Assembly (NCBI RefSeq): GCF_000830005.1 | Contig: NZ_CP010407.1 | Location: forward strand, 6,646,001 to 6,710,000 | Source: Streptomyces vietnamensis | GTDB taxonomy: Bacteria; Actinomycetota; Actinomycetes; Streptomycetales; Streptomycetaceae | Reading direction: 5' to 3' | Length of the DNA stretch: 64,000 nucleotides | Part shown: one piece after another, positions 7,508 to 15,086 of the stretch | Layout: each line of letters starts with the position of its first letter | Numbering within the stretch: the stretch's first letter is position 1 | The notes under the pieces: generated by a model | What the model saw: the letters and a program-made list of their open reading frames with translations, nothing else | The model's database searches: none | What the model was told of the DNA's origin: nothing | Program-made: the position numbers and the translations under genes

Positions 7508-8272
7508 ATGTCCGCGCTGGCCGGAAGGACCGCGATCGTCACCGGGGCGAGCCGCGGCATCGGAAGAGGCATCGCCGAGCGGCTGGCCGGGGACGGCGCC
7601 CTGGTGGCCGTGCACCACGGCACCGGAGAGGCGGCCGCCCGCGAGACGGTGAAGACCATCGAGGAGGCGGGCGGAAGGGCCTTCGCGTTCCGCGCGGACC
7701 TGGAGGCGCCGGACGCCGTGGACACGTTCTACGCCGCCCTGGACGCGGGTCTCGCCGAGCAGGGCGCCGGTCCGGATTTCGACATCCTCGTCAACAACGC
7801 GGCGGCGAGCGGCTCGGGCCGGCTCCACGAGCTGACCACCGAGACCTTCGACCGGCTCTTCGCGATCAACGTCAGGGCCCCGCTCTTCCTCATCCAGCGG
7901 GGTCTGGACCGCCTGCGCGACGGAGGCAGGATCGTCAACGTCTCCTCGGCGGCGACGAAGCGCGCCTTCCCCGAGTCCGTCACCTACGTGATGACCAAGG
8001 GGGCCGTCGACACGATGACCCCGACCCTCGCCAAGGAGCTGGCGCCCCGGGGGATCACGGTGAACGCCGTGGCCCCCGGCTATGTCGCGACGGACATGAA
8101 CGCGCATCGCCGCACGACGCCGGAGGAGGCCGCCGCCCTCGCGGCCCACTCGGCCCTCAACCGGCTCGGGACGCCGGCCGACGTCGCGGACGTGGTCGCC
8201 TTCCTCGTCTCCGAGGACGCGCGCTGGATCACGGGTCACTGCGTGGACGTGTCGGGCGGCTACAAGCTCTGA
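7508..8272 (+). CDS. SDR family oxidoreductase (candidate GBL C6-ketoreductase)
   Basis: A complete 254-residue classical SDR. It has TGASRGIG (cofactor), NNAA, IVNVSSAATK (catalytic Ser) and YVMTK (catalytic Tyr-Lys), ending WITGHCVDVSGGYKL. AGAAAGAAGG lies just before the ATG. It is third in the synthase operon. In virginiae-butanolide and SCB pathways an SDR (BarS1/ScbB) performs the 6-keto reduction, and this gene is the natural candidate, although generic FabG-like SDRs look much the same. Its 3' end overlaps the convergent TetR gene by 13 nt. Confidence 0.85.
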   Translation: MSALAGRTAIVTGASRGIGRGIAERLAGDGALVAVHHGTGEAAARETVKTIEEAGGRAFAFRADLEAPDAVDTFYAALDAGLAEQGAGPDFDILVNNAAASGSGRLHELTTETFDRLFAINVRAPLFLIQRGLDRLRDGGRIVNVSSAATKRAFPESVTYVMTKGAVDTMTPTLAKELAPRGITVNAVAPGYVATDMNAHRRTTPEEAAALAAHSALNRLGTPADVADVVAFLVSEDARWITGHCVDVSGGYKL

Positions 8273-8883
8273 CTTCCCGCGGGTTCGAGTCCGGCGAGCG
8301 ACTCGGGGCCCGCCAGCATCGGCAGCAGCGTGCGCCACAGTCCCGTGACGGTCTTGGGGGACAGCCATTCGCCGTTGTCCCGGCAGAGGGCCTCCAGGCC
8401 GATCGTCGCGGCCACGATCGTACGGGCGAGGTCCTGTTGGCGCCCGGTGCCGGCGGCGAGCAGGCCCTCGTCGGCGGCTTCCGCGAGCCGCTGCTGCACA
8501 CAGCTCTGCCACTCCTGGCGCAGATTGAGCTCCGTACCGGTGTCGTTGGCGCAGCTGAGACGGAAACCGGCGCGGACGACGACGTCGTCGCGGAGCAGGC
8601 GGGCGAGCGCGTGCGAGGTGTCGGCGAGGTTCTGCAGGGCGTTCGACCGGTGTGCGTACACGATCCGGGCGGTGCGGCGCAGGACGGTGGAGGCCTCGCA
8701 CTCGACGGCGTCGGCGACCGCCTCCTTGTTCTCGAAGTGGAAGTGGAGCGCGCCGGGGCTCACGCCCGCTCCCGCGCTGATCGCGGACAGCGTGGCCAGG
8801 GCGTATCCGTGCTGCTCGAACTCCCTGGCCGCCGACCTGATCAGCGCGTCGCGGGTCCGCGCGGCCCGCTCTTGTTTGGTCAC
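8260..8883 (-). CDS. Second GBL-receptor-like TetR regulator
   Basis: A 207-residue TetR family protein starting V(M)TKQERAARTRDALI, with HTH LSAISAGAGVSPGALHFHFENKE. The GALHFHF motif and a Trp (LRQEWQ) in the ligand domain place it in the receptor/pseudo-receptor group (ScbR2/BarB-like). Start at GTG 8883 is chosen because GGAG sits 6 nt upstream; the reading frame stays open much further. An ARE-like operator lies immediately upstream (8916-8938). It is convergent with the SDR. Whether it binds GBLs or an end product cannot be decided here. Confidence 0.85.
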   Translation of the reverse strand: MTKQERAARTRDALIRSAAREFEQHGYALATLSAISAGAGVSPGALHFHFENKEAVADAVECEASTVLRRTARIVYAHRSNALQNLADTSHALARLLRDDVVVRAGFRLSCANDTGTELNLRQEWQSCVQQRLAEAADEGLLAAGTGRQQDLARTIVAATIGLEALCRDNGEWLSPKTVTGLWRTLLPMLAGPESLAGLEPAGSQSL

Positions 8884-8915
8884 CAATGGCTCCAGCAGCA
8901 CCCACTCGACGACAT

Positions 8916-8938
8916 CAAACCGACTGATCGGTATTGTA
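8916..8938. promoter_or_regulatory. ARE-like operator and promoter of second receptor
   Basis: AAACCGACTGATCGGTATTG fits the ARE pattern. On the minus strand a -10-like TACAAT (8937-8932) overlaps its edge, so a bound receptor would block transcription of the TetR gene at 8883. Confidence 0.7.
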
Positions 8939-8999
8939 CGAGCTTTTGGTGGGGCTCCAGGGCGCTTCGAGGGGTAAACCATCCCTTGGGGGGAAACGG

Positions 9000-10211
9000 T
9001 CAGCCGGTCGTCGTCCCGTACCGGGCGAGCAGGCGGGTCCGGCGGGACGGCTGGAGGTTCGCGCGGGTCACGTCCCCGTCGTAGTGGGCGACGACCCGGG
9101 GATCCATGACGCGGCGCCAGAGCGGGGGCACGTACGCGAGGACGATCATCCCCGCGTACCCCGTCGGCATCTCGGGGGCCTCGTCGAAGTGGCGCAGCGA
9201 CTGGTAGCGCCGGGTGGGGTTCGCGTGGTGGTCGCTGTGCCGCTGGAGGTGGTAGAGGAAGACGTTCGAGGCGACGTTGTCGCTGTTCCAGCTGTGGCGC
9301 GGGGCGCAGCGCTCGTACCGGCCGCTCGCGGTGCGCTCCCGCTTGAGGCCGTAGTGCTCGGTGTAGTTGATGACTTCGAGCAGGCAGAAGCCGAAGACCG
9401 CCTGGATCGCGAGGTACGGCAGGACCCCCGGGCCGAAGGCGAGCGCGAGCCCCGCGAAGAGCACGAACGACAGCGCCCAGGAGCCGAGGACCGTGTTGCG
9501 CGGGCTCCACACCGACCGGCCCCGGCGGCCCAGCCTGCGCTTCTCCAGGCGCCAGGCCGAGGTGAGGCTGCCGAGGACGGTCCGGGGCAGGAAGCGCCAG
9601 AAGCTCTCGCCGAGCCGGGCGCTCGCCGGGTCCTCGGGGGTGGCGACGCGGATGTGGTGGCCGTGGTTGTGCTCGACGTAGAAGTGGCCGTACCAGGTCT
9701 GGGCGAGCGCGATCCGGGAGAGCCTGCGCTCCAGGGCCTCCGTCTTGTGCCCCAGCTCGTGGGCGGTGTTGATGGCGATGCCGGCGACCCCGCCGAGGGT
9801 GAACGTCAGCCCGATCCGGTCGACGAGGGCGAGGTCGCCCCGGGTGATCAGCCAGCAGCCGAGGACGAGACCGGCGTACTGGACGGGGAGGTAGAGGTAG
9901 GTGCACCACCGGTAGTAGCGGTCCTGCTCCAGGTGCGCGATGGCGCTGTCCGGCGGGTTGGCGGAGTCCTTGCCTATGAGGTGGTCGACGACCGGGAAGA
10001 TCACGTACAGGACGAGGATCCCGGTCCACCAGAAGAGGCGGAGCCCGGTGGCGTTCACCAGTCCCCAGGAGAGGAAGGGGAAGGCCGGGATGAGCAGGCC
10101 GAACAGCCAGAGCCAGCGCTTGGGGTCGCGCCAGGTGGCGGGGGCGTCGGGGGAGTCGCTGTGCAGGGCCAAGACCGGCTCCTCGGGGAGGTGGACACGG
10201 CGGGTGGACAC
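9000..10211 (-). CDS. alkB: Alkane 1-monooxygenase-like integral membrane di-iron oxygenase
   Basis: A 403-residue membrane enzyme with all the histidine boxes of the AlkB group: HELGHK, EHNHGHH, NYTEHYGL and LQRHSDHHA. There are about six transmembrane helices. It would hydroxylate terminal methyl groups of alkanes or related chains using electrons from rubredoxin. Unusually for actinobacterial alkB, no rubredoxin gene follows; the next gene downstream is the GBL-type TetR. GTG at 10211 is used as start and its ribosome site is weak. A TetR gene is divergent from it, with an inverted repeat in the shared promoter. Confidence 0.87.
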   Translation of the reverse strand: MSTRRVHLPEEPVLALHSDSPDAPATWRDPKRWLWLFGLLIPAFPFLSWGLVNATGLRLFWWTGILVLYVIFPVVDHLIGKDSANPPDSAIAHLEQDRYYRWCTYLYLPVQYAGLVLGCWLITRGDLALVDRIGLTFTLGGVAGIAINTAHELGHKTEALERRLSRIALAQTWYGHFYVEHNHGHHIRVATPEDPASARLGESFWRFLPRTVLGSLTSAWRLEKRRLGRRGRSVWSPRNTVLGSWALSFVLFAGLALAFGPGVLPYLAIQAVFGFCLLEVINYTEHYGLKRERTASGRYERCAPRHSWNSDNVASNVFLYHLQRHSDHHANPTRRYQSLRHFDEAPEMPTGYAGMIVLAYVPPLWRRVMDPRVVAHYDGDVTRANLQPSRRTRLLARYGTTTG

Positions 10212-10222
10212 TTTGCATGCCT

Positions 10223-10274
10223 ACTGTCCAGTTCATAGACGGATTCCCAGGGGAGCGTCAATGCTTTGGACAGT
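10223..10274. promoter_or_regulatory. Inverted repeat in alkB/TetR divergent promoter
   Basis: ACTGTCCA (10223-10230) and TGGACAGT (10267-10274) are exact inverted copies 36 bp apart between the divergent genes. They are the best candidate binding sites for the adjacent TetR. Confidence 0.5.
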
Positions 10275-10299
10275 GCCCCGTGGATAAAGTGGGGGCACG

Positions 10300-10920
10300 A
10301 TGACACGTTTCCGCGAGAGTGTTCGGTCCCTCCTGCGCGAGCAGGTGCTCGACGCCGCCTACCGGCTCGTCGCCGCCGACGGCTGGGGCGTGCTGCGCAT
10401 GGCCGCCATCGCGCGGGCCGCCGGCATCAGCCGCCAGACGCTCTACAACGAGTTCGGCTCGAAGGAGGCCATCGGCAACGCCCTGATCCAGCGCGAGCTG
10501 GAGGGCTTCCTGCTCGGAATACAGCGTGAACTCGACGCCCACCGGGGCGAGTTGGAGGCGGCGGCCGTCGCGGGCGTCGGCTACACGCTCCAGCAGGCCG
10601 TGGACAACCCCCTCATCAAGAGCGTCCTGCTCGCGGCGCGCGGCGGCGAGGACGACCTCCTCGCCTACCTCACCACCCGCCCGGAGCCGGTCTTCGGCAC
10701 GGCGATGGCGATGCTCGACGCGTACGCGATCGAGGCCTGGCCCGACGTCGACGAGGAGTCCCGGGGGCTCGCCGTCGAGACGATCGTGCGGCTCACCGTC
10801 AGCCACATCGTCCAGCCGGTGGCCTCGCCGGAGGAGTCGGCGCGGCGCATCGCCAGGATCACGGCGCGGATCGCGTACCCGGGCGGCGTCCGGCCCGACG
10901 GACGCGGTGAGGCCCGCTGA
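10300..10920 (+). CDS. TetR family regulator divergent from alkB
   Basis: A 206-residue protein with HTH RMAAIARAAGISRQTLYNEFGSKEAI near residues 28-53 and an all-helical C-terminal domain containing VETIVRLTVSHIVQP. The ISRQTLYNEFGSK form resembles TetR proteins that sit beside alkB in other actinobacteria (from memory). It probably represses alkB and itself. GGGGG precedes the ATG by 5 nt. Confidence 0.85.
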   Translation: MTRFRESVRSLLREQVLDAAYRLVAADGWGVLRMAAIARAAGISRQTLYNEFGSKEAIGNALIQRELEGFLLGIQRELDAHRGELEAAAVAGVGYTLQQAVDNPLIKSVLLAARGGEDDLLAYLTTRPEPVFGTAMAMLDAYAIEAWPDVDEESRGLAVETIVRLTVSHIVQPVASPEESARRIARITARIAYPGGVRPDGRGEAR

Positions 10921-10978
10921 CGGACACGGGGGATCTCCGGCAGCGGGCCTCTGTTGAATATTGTACGAGATCATCCGG

Positions 10979-11022
10979 GGTGGTTCTCCCGGACGACGGC
11001 GGTGGTTCTCCCGGACGACGGC
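10979..11022. repeat. Two tandem 22-bp repeats
   Basis: A 22-bp unit beginning GGTGGTTCTCCCGG occurs twice back to back, followed by the start of a third copy. It lies between the TetR gene and the cold-shock-like gene; no function is evident. Confidence 0.85.
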
Positions 11023-11109
11023 GGTGGCGAAGGGCGAGCGGGCGGGGTACATGTCCCCTGAGGCGCGGACACCCTCGACCGCGTCGCCCGAGCCGACGAG
11101 GAGGCCGCC

Positions 11110-11316
11110 GTGGAAGGCAGAAGCATCGGGTTCGTGCAGTCCTTCAACCGTCTCGGCGGGTACGGCTTCGTCGTCCCCGTGGGCTCCGAGGAGCAGGTGT
11201 ACTTCAGCGCCGAGGACATCGAGGGCAAGGGGCGGACGGTCTCCGAGGGGCAGCAGGTCTCCTTCGTCCTGGTCCTCGGCGAGGGCCGCTTCGAGGCCAA
11301 GGAGCTGCGCTTCTGA
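11110..11316 (+). CDS. Small cold-shock-domain-like protein
   Basis: A 68-residue protein. GFVQSFNRLGGYGFVVP matches the RNP1-bearing start of CspA-type domains (usual G-x-V-K-x-F-N-x-x-x-G-x-G-F-I), and YFSAEDIEGKGR with EGQQVSFVL follow the later strands. It is about the length of CspA but divergent, and lacks the second aromatic RNP2 motif in standard form. GAGGAGG lies 6 nt before the GTG. It likely binds single-stranded nucleic acid; the target is unknown. Confidence 0.7.
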   Translation: MEGRSIGFVQSFNRLGGYGFVVPVGSEEQVYFSAEDIEGKGRTVSEGQQVSFVLVLGEGRFEAKELRF

Positions 11317-11355
11317 CACCGTCCGGGGCGCGGGGGCGCGGGGGCGCGGCCCGGC

Positions 11356-11418
11356 GGCCCGCGGGCAAGGGCCGACGGCCCGCGGATACGGACCGGCGGC
11401 CTGCGGGTGGGGACCGGC
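11356..11418. repeat. Three degenerate 21-bp tandem repeats
   Basis: Units of 21 bp starting GGCCCGCGG/GGCCTGCGG occur three times just upstream of the cobalamin riboswitch. Each can form short GC hairpins. Confidence 0.6.
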
Positions 11419-11440
11419 CGGGCTCCCGGGGTGCGACCGC

Positions 11441-11645
11441 CGGCCGGTGGTACTGTGCCGAGGCCAGTCGCACCTTTGTACGCACCTGAACGGGTACGTG
11501 CACGGGTCAGGGAATCCGGTGCGAGACCGGAACTGACGCGCAGCGGTGAGGGCGACGGGCGGAGCATCGGCCACTGGGCGGCACGACGGGCCCGGGAAGG
11601 CGCTCCGTCCGGCTGACCCCGAGTCCGAAGACCTGCTGGCGGCCC
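11441..11645 (+). promoter_or_regulatory. Cobalamin riboswitch
   Basis: The conserved blocks appear in order: CAGGGAATCCGGTGCGAG and ACTGACGCGCAGCGGTGAGG (core), GCCACTGG, GGGAAGGCG, and the 3' GAGTCCGAAGACCTGC. These match the B12-element consensus. It ends about 75 nt before the start of the ABC importer and would shut down uptake when cobalamin is plentiful. Confidence 0.93.
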
Positions 11646-11720
11646 CGGCGGCACGCTGCCGTCCGGGGAGCACCGTACGACAGGCTCCGCGCATGAGCCG
11701 TGGACGCAGAGGAAGTCCCC

Positions 11721-12767
11721 GTGCCGCTCGCACACCCCGTCCGCTCCGCCGTGCCCGCCCTGGCCGGCGTCCTGCTCCTCACCGCGGCGGTGACCGGCTG
11801 CGGGCCCTCCGGAGCTTCGGCGAAGGACGCCCCGGAGCGCGGCTACCCCGTCACCCTCGCCGACGACTGCGGACGGCCGGTCCGCGTCGACCGCGCCCCG
11901 CGCCGGGCCGTCGCCCTCGACCAGGGGGCGGCGGAGATCATGCTCTCCCTCGGCCTCGCCGACCGCATGGTGGGCACCGCCACCTGGACGGACCCGGTGC
12001 TCAAGGGACTTGAGAAGGAGAACGCGAAGGTCCCGCGCCTCGCCGACCGCTACCCCTCCTTCGAGAAGGTCCTCGACGCCGAACCCGACTTCGCGGCCGC
12101 CTCGTTCGCGTACACCCTCGGCAAGGGCGGGGTGGCGCCCCGCGAGCGCTTCGAGCAGCTCGGCGTCCCCACGTACCTCTCGCCGAGCGACTGCGTCGGC
12201 AAGGACAACAGCGGCGACGGCGACGGCGTCCGCACCCGCCCCCTCACCATGGAGACGGTCTACGGCGAGATCCGCGACCTGGCCCGGGTGTTCGCGGTCC
12301 CCGAGCGGGGCGAGAAGCTCGTCGCCGGGCTCAAGGCCCGGGTGGCGAAGGCCACGGCGGCGGCCGACTTCACCGACGCCACCGTCCTCTACTGGTACTC
12401 CGACGCCAAATCGCCCTACATGGCGGGCTGTTGCGGAGCGCCGGGGATCGTCACGAACGCGCTCGGCGCGAAGAACGTCTTCGACGACACCCGCGAGGAA
12501 TGGCCCCAGATCAACTGGGAGACCGTCGCCGACCGCGATCCCGACGTCCTCGTGCTCGGCGATCTGACCCGCCGCGCGCAGTCCGCCGAGAGCGCCGCCA
12601 AGAAGATCGAGTTCCTGGAGTCCGACCCCGTCACCCGGAACATGACGGCCGTGAAGCACAAGCGGTACGTCCTGCTCAGCGGCCAGGCGCTGAACCCCAC
12701 GATCCGCACCGTCGAGGGCATCGAGAAGGTGGCGGCGGCGCTCCGCACGTACGGTCTCGCGAAGTGA
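11721..12767 (+). CDS. btuF: ABC transporter substrate-binding lipoprotein, BtuF-type
   Basis: About 348 residues. The signal peptide ends at lipobox VTGC (Cys ~26). The fold is a class III periplasmic-binding type: RAVALDQGAAEIMLSLGL, then a C-terminal lobe with MAGCCGAPGIVTNALGAKNVF. GTG at 11721 is preferred over the upstream in-frame start because AGAGGAAG precedes it. The cobalamin riboswitch upstream and overlapping permease and ATPase genes downstream argue for corrinoid import. The CCGAPG segment also resembles proteins annotated as putative F420-0 binding proteins, so the ligand should be treated as inferred from the riboswitch. Confidence 0.85.
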   Translation: MPLAHPVRSAVPALAGVLLLTAAVTGCGPSGASAKDAPERGYPVTLADDCGRPVRVDRAPRRAVALDQGAAEIMLSLGLADRMVGTATWTDPVLKGLEKENAKVPRLADRYPSFEKVLDAEPDFAAASFAYTLGKGGVAPRERFEQLGVPTYLSPSDCVGKDNSGDGDGVRTRPLTMETVYGEIRDLARVFAVPERGEKLVAGLKARVAKATAAADFTDATVLYWYSDAKSPYMAGCCGAPGIVTNALGAKNVFDDTREEWPQINWETVADRDPDVLVLGDLTRRAQSAESAAKKIEFLESDPVTRNMTAVKHKRYVLLSGQALNPTIRTVEGIEKVAAALRTYGLAK

Positions 12768-13816
12768 GCACGCCCCTCCTGACAATCCGGCCGGCCCGGC
12801 CGGTACGCGCCACGGCGCTCCTGTGGGCGGCGGCCGGACTCGTCCTGCTCGCCCTGTCCGTGGCCGTGGCCATCACCATCGGCCCGGCCGACATCGGAGT
12901 CGGCGAGGTCGGATCCGTCGTCGCCGCGCACCTCGGCGGCGGCGCCTCGGAACTCTCGCCGATCCGCGACGGGATCGTCTGGGACCTGCGGCTGCCCCGT
13001 ACCCTCCTCGCCGCCGTCTGCGGCGCCGGACTCGCCCTCTGCGGGGCGGTGATGCAGTCCCTCCTGCGCAACCCGCTCGCCGACCCCTTCGTCCTCGGCG
13101 TCTCCTCCGGCGCCTCGACCGGCGCGGTCGCCGTCGTCGTCCTCGGCGTCGGCGGCGGCCTCCTCTCCGTCACCGGCGGGGCGTTCCTGGGGGCGGTGGT
13201 CTCCTTCGCGCTCGTCCTGCTGCTCAGCCACACCCTCGGCGGCTCGACGGACCGGGTCGTGCTCGCGGGCGTCGCCGCGATGCAGCTCTTCTCCGCGCTC
13301 ACCTCCTTCGTCGTGATGACCGCCGCCGACGCCGAGACCACCCGGGGCGTGCTCTTCTGGCTGCTCGGCTCGCTCGCCGGGGCCGGCTGGAACGATGTGT
13401 GGGTGTGCCTCGCCGTCCTCGCGGTGGCCCTGCTGATCTGCGGCGGGCACGCGCGGACCCTGGACGCCTTCGCCTTCGGCGAGGAGGCCGCCGCCTCGCT
13501 CGGCGTCGCCGTCGCGCGGACCCGGCTCGTCCTGCTGTGCGTCACCGCCCTCCTGACGGCCGCCCTGGTCTCCGCCGCCGGCGCGATCGGCTTCGTCGGC
13601 CTCGTCCTGCCGCACGCCGCCCGCGCCCTCGCCGGCCCCGGGCACGCCCGCCTGCTGCCGGTCACCGCCCTGGCCGGAGCGGTGTTCCTCGTCTGGGCCG
13701 ACACGCTCGCCCGCACGGTCCTCGACCCGCAGGAGGTGCCGGTGGGAGTGGTGACCTCGCTGATCGGCGTACCGGCCTTCGTCCTCGTCCTGTACCGCAC
13801 CAGGAGCACGCGATGA
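12764..13816 (+). CDS. btuC: ABC transporter permease, BtuC/FecCD family
   Basis: A 350-residue hydrophobic protein with about ten membrane segments. Family motifs are LRLPRTLLAAVCGAGLALCG, MQSLLRNPLADPFVLGVSSGAS, and GAIGFVGLVLPHAARALAG near the C-terminus. The GTG start overlaps the btuF stop by 4 nt and its stop overlaps the ATPase start by 4 nt, so the three are translationally coupled. It forms the membrane channel of the importer. Confidence 0.92.
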   Translation: MSTPLLTIRPARPVRATALLWAAAGLVLLALSVAVAITIGPADIGVGEVGSVVAAHLGGGASELSPIRDGIVWDLRLPRTLLAAVCGAGLALCGAVMQSLLRNPLADPFVLGVSSGASTGAVAVVVLGVGGGLLSVTGGAFLGAVVSFALVLLLSHTLGGSTDRVVLAGVAAMQLFSALTSFVVMTAADAETTRGVLFWLLGSLAGAGWNDVWVCLAVLAVALLICGGHARTLDAFAFGEEAAASLGVAVARTRLVLLCVTALLTAALVSAAGAIGFVGLVLPHAARALAGPGHARLLPVTALAGAVFLVWADTLARTVLDPQEVPVGVVTSLIGVPAFVLVLYRTRSTR

Positions 13817-14652
13817 CCGAGACCGCCTCCGCCGACGCCGGGCCCCGTGCCGAGCGCGGCGCCGGACTCCGTGCCGAGCGGGTCTCGCGCACGGCCGGCG
13901 GCACCCTCGTCCTCGACGGGGTCAGCATCGCCCTCGCCCCCGGCACCGTCACCGGGCTGCTCGGACCCAACGGCTCGGGCAAGTCCACCCTCCTGCGCCT
14001 CCTCGCCGGCGTCCTCGCCCCCGACTCCGGCGTCGTCACCCTCGACGGCGACCCGCTCGCCGAGCTGGGCCGCCGCTCCGTCGCCCGGCGCCTCGCCACG
14101 GTCGAGCAGCAGACCGACACGCAGACCGACCTGACCGTCGCCGACGTCGTACGCCTCGGCCGCATCCCGCACCGCAGGGCCTGGACGCCGCCCACGGCGG
14201 CGGACGAGACCGCCGTCCGCACCGCCCTCGAACGGACCGGGCTCACCGACCGCGCCCGACAGCCCTGGCGCACCCTCTCCGGCGGCGAACGCCAGCGCGT
14301 CCAGATCGCCCGCGCCCTCGCCCAGGAACCGCGCGAACTCCTCCTCGACGAACCCACCAACCACCTCGACATCCAGCACCAGCTCGACCTCCTCGCCCTC
14401 GTCGCCGACCTCCGCCTCACCGCCGTCGTCGCCCTGCACGACCTCAACCTCGCGGCGATGTACTGCGACCGGCTCGTGGTCCTCGCCCGGGGCCGGGTGG
14501 TGGCGAGCGGCCCACCGGGCGAGGTCCTCACCGAGGAGCTCGTCGCCGAGGTCTACGGGGTCCGCAGCGCCGTGACCCGGCCGGGGCCCGACGGGCGCCC
14601 GCACATCCGCTTCCTCGGTACGGTGGGCGCATGCCCGAGCCCGAGCCCGTAG
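13813..14652 (+). CDS. btuD: ABC transporter ATP-binding protein, BtuD-type
   Basis: A 279-residue ATPase with Walker A GPNGSGKST, Q-loop VEQQTDTQ, signature LSGGERQRVQIARAL, Walker B LLLDEPTNHLD and switch His in VALHDLNLA. It powers the BtuFC-like importer. The start overlaps the permease by 4 nt. The last 22 nt overlap the ArsR gene, which ties the importer and the metal sensor into one transcription unit. Confidence 0.93.
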   Translation: MTETASADAGPRAERGAGLRAERVSRTAGGTLVLDGVSIALAPGTVTGLLGPNGSGKSTLLRLLAGVLAPDSGVVTLDGDPLAELGRRSVARRLATVEQQTDTQTDLTVADVVRLGRIPHRRAWTPPTAADETAVRTALERTGLTDRARQPWRTLSGGERQRVQIARALAQEPRELLLDEPTNHLDIQHQLDLLALVADLRLTAVVALHDLNLAAMYCDRLVVLARGRVVASGPPGEVLTEELVAEVYGVRSAVTRPGPDGRPHIRFLGTVGACPSPSP

Positions 14653-14996
14653 ACCCCGCAGCCGCCTCCCGTCCGCACGAGCGGACCCCGGGCGCGCGCG
14701 AACTCGCGGCGGCGGCCGAGGTGTTCGGGCTGCTCTCCGACCCCACCCGGCTCCAGCTGGTGTGGCTGCTCACCCGGGGCGAGGCCGACGTCACCGCCCT
14801 GACCGAGGCGTGCGGGGCCGCGCGTCCCGCCGTCAGCCAGCACCTCGCCAAACTGCGCCTCGGCGGGCTCGTCACGACCCGCAAGGAGGGCCGCAGGGTC
14901 GTGTACGCGATGCCGGACGGACACCTGAAGCGCCTCGTCGTCGAGGCGATCAGCCGCGCGGACCACCAGGTGACCGGGGAGCCCTGGCACGACTGA
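14631..14996 (+). CDS. ArsR/SmtB family metal-sensing repressor
   Basis: A 121-residue winged-helix protein (LLSDPTRLQLVWLL, then AARPAVSQHLAKLRLGGLV). The C-terminal helix carries H, D-H and WH (DGHLKRL, ISRADHQ, EPWHD). These positions resemble the His/Glu ligands recalled for KmtR, the Ni/Co sensor of Mycobacterium. It overlaps btuD by 22 nt and precedes an MFS exporter with a His-rich tail. Read together, it probably represses the exporter and is relieved by cobalt or nickel. Metal identity is inference. Confidence 0.85.
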   Translation: MPEPEPVDPAAASRPHERTPGARELAAAAEVFGLLSDPTRLQLVWLLTRGEADVTALTEACGAARPAVSQHLAKLRLGGLVTTRKEGRRVVYAMPDGHLKRLVVEAISRADHQVTGEPWHD

Positions 14997-15010
14997 GGCG
15001 ATCGGCGTCA

Positions 15011-15034
15011 ACATGTGCGCACCCATGCACGTGT
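15011..15034. promoter_or_regulatory. Candidate ArsR operator
   Basis: ACATGTGC (15011-15018) and GCACGTGT (15027-15034) form an inverted repeat with one mismatch, 53 bp before the MFS start and just after the ArsR stop. The size and symmetry suit an ArsR/SmtB dimer site. Confidence 0.6.
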
Positions 15035-15086
15035 CGGCTACGGTGGAGGTCTCAGCCGTCCGCCGTGGCCGACCGGGGGCGCCCCC

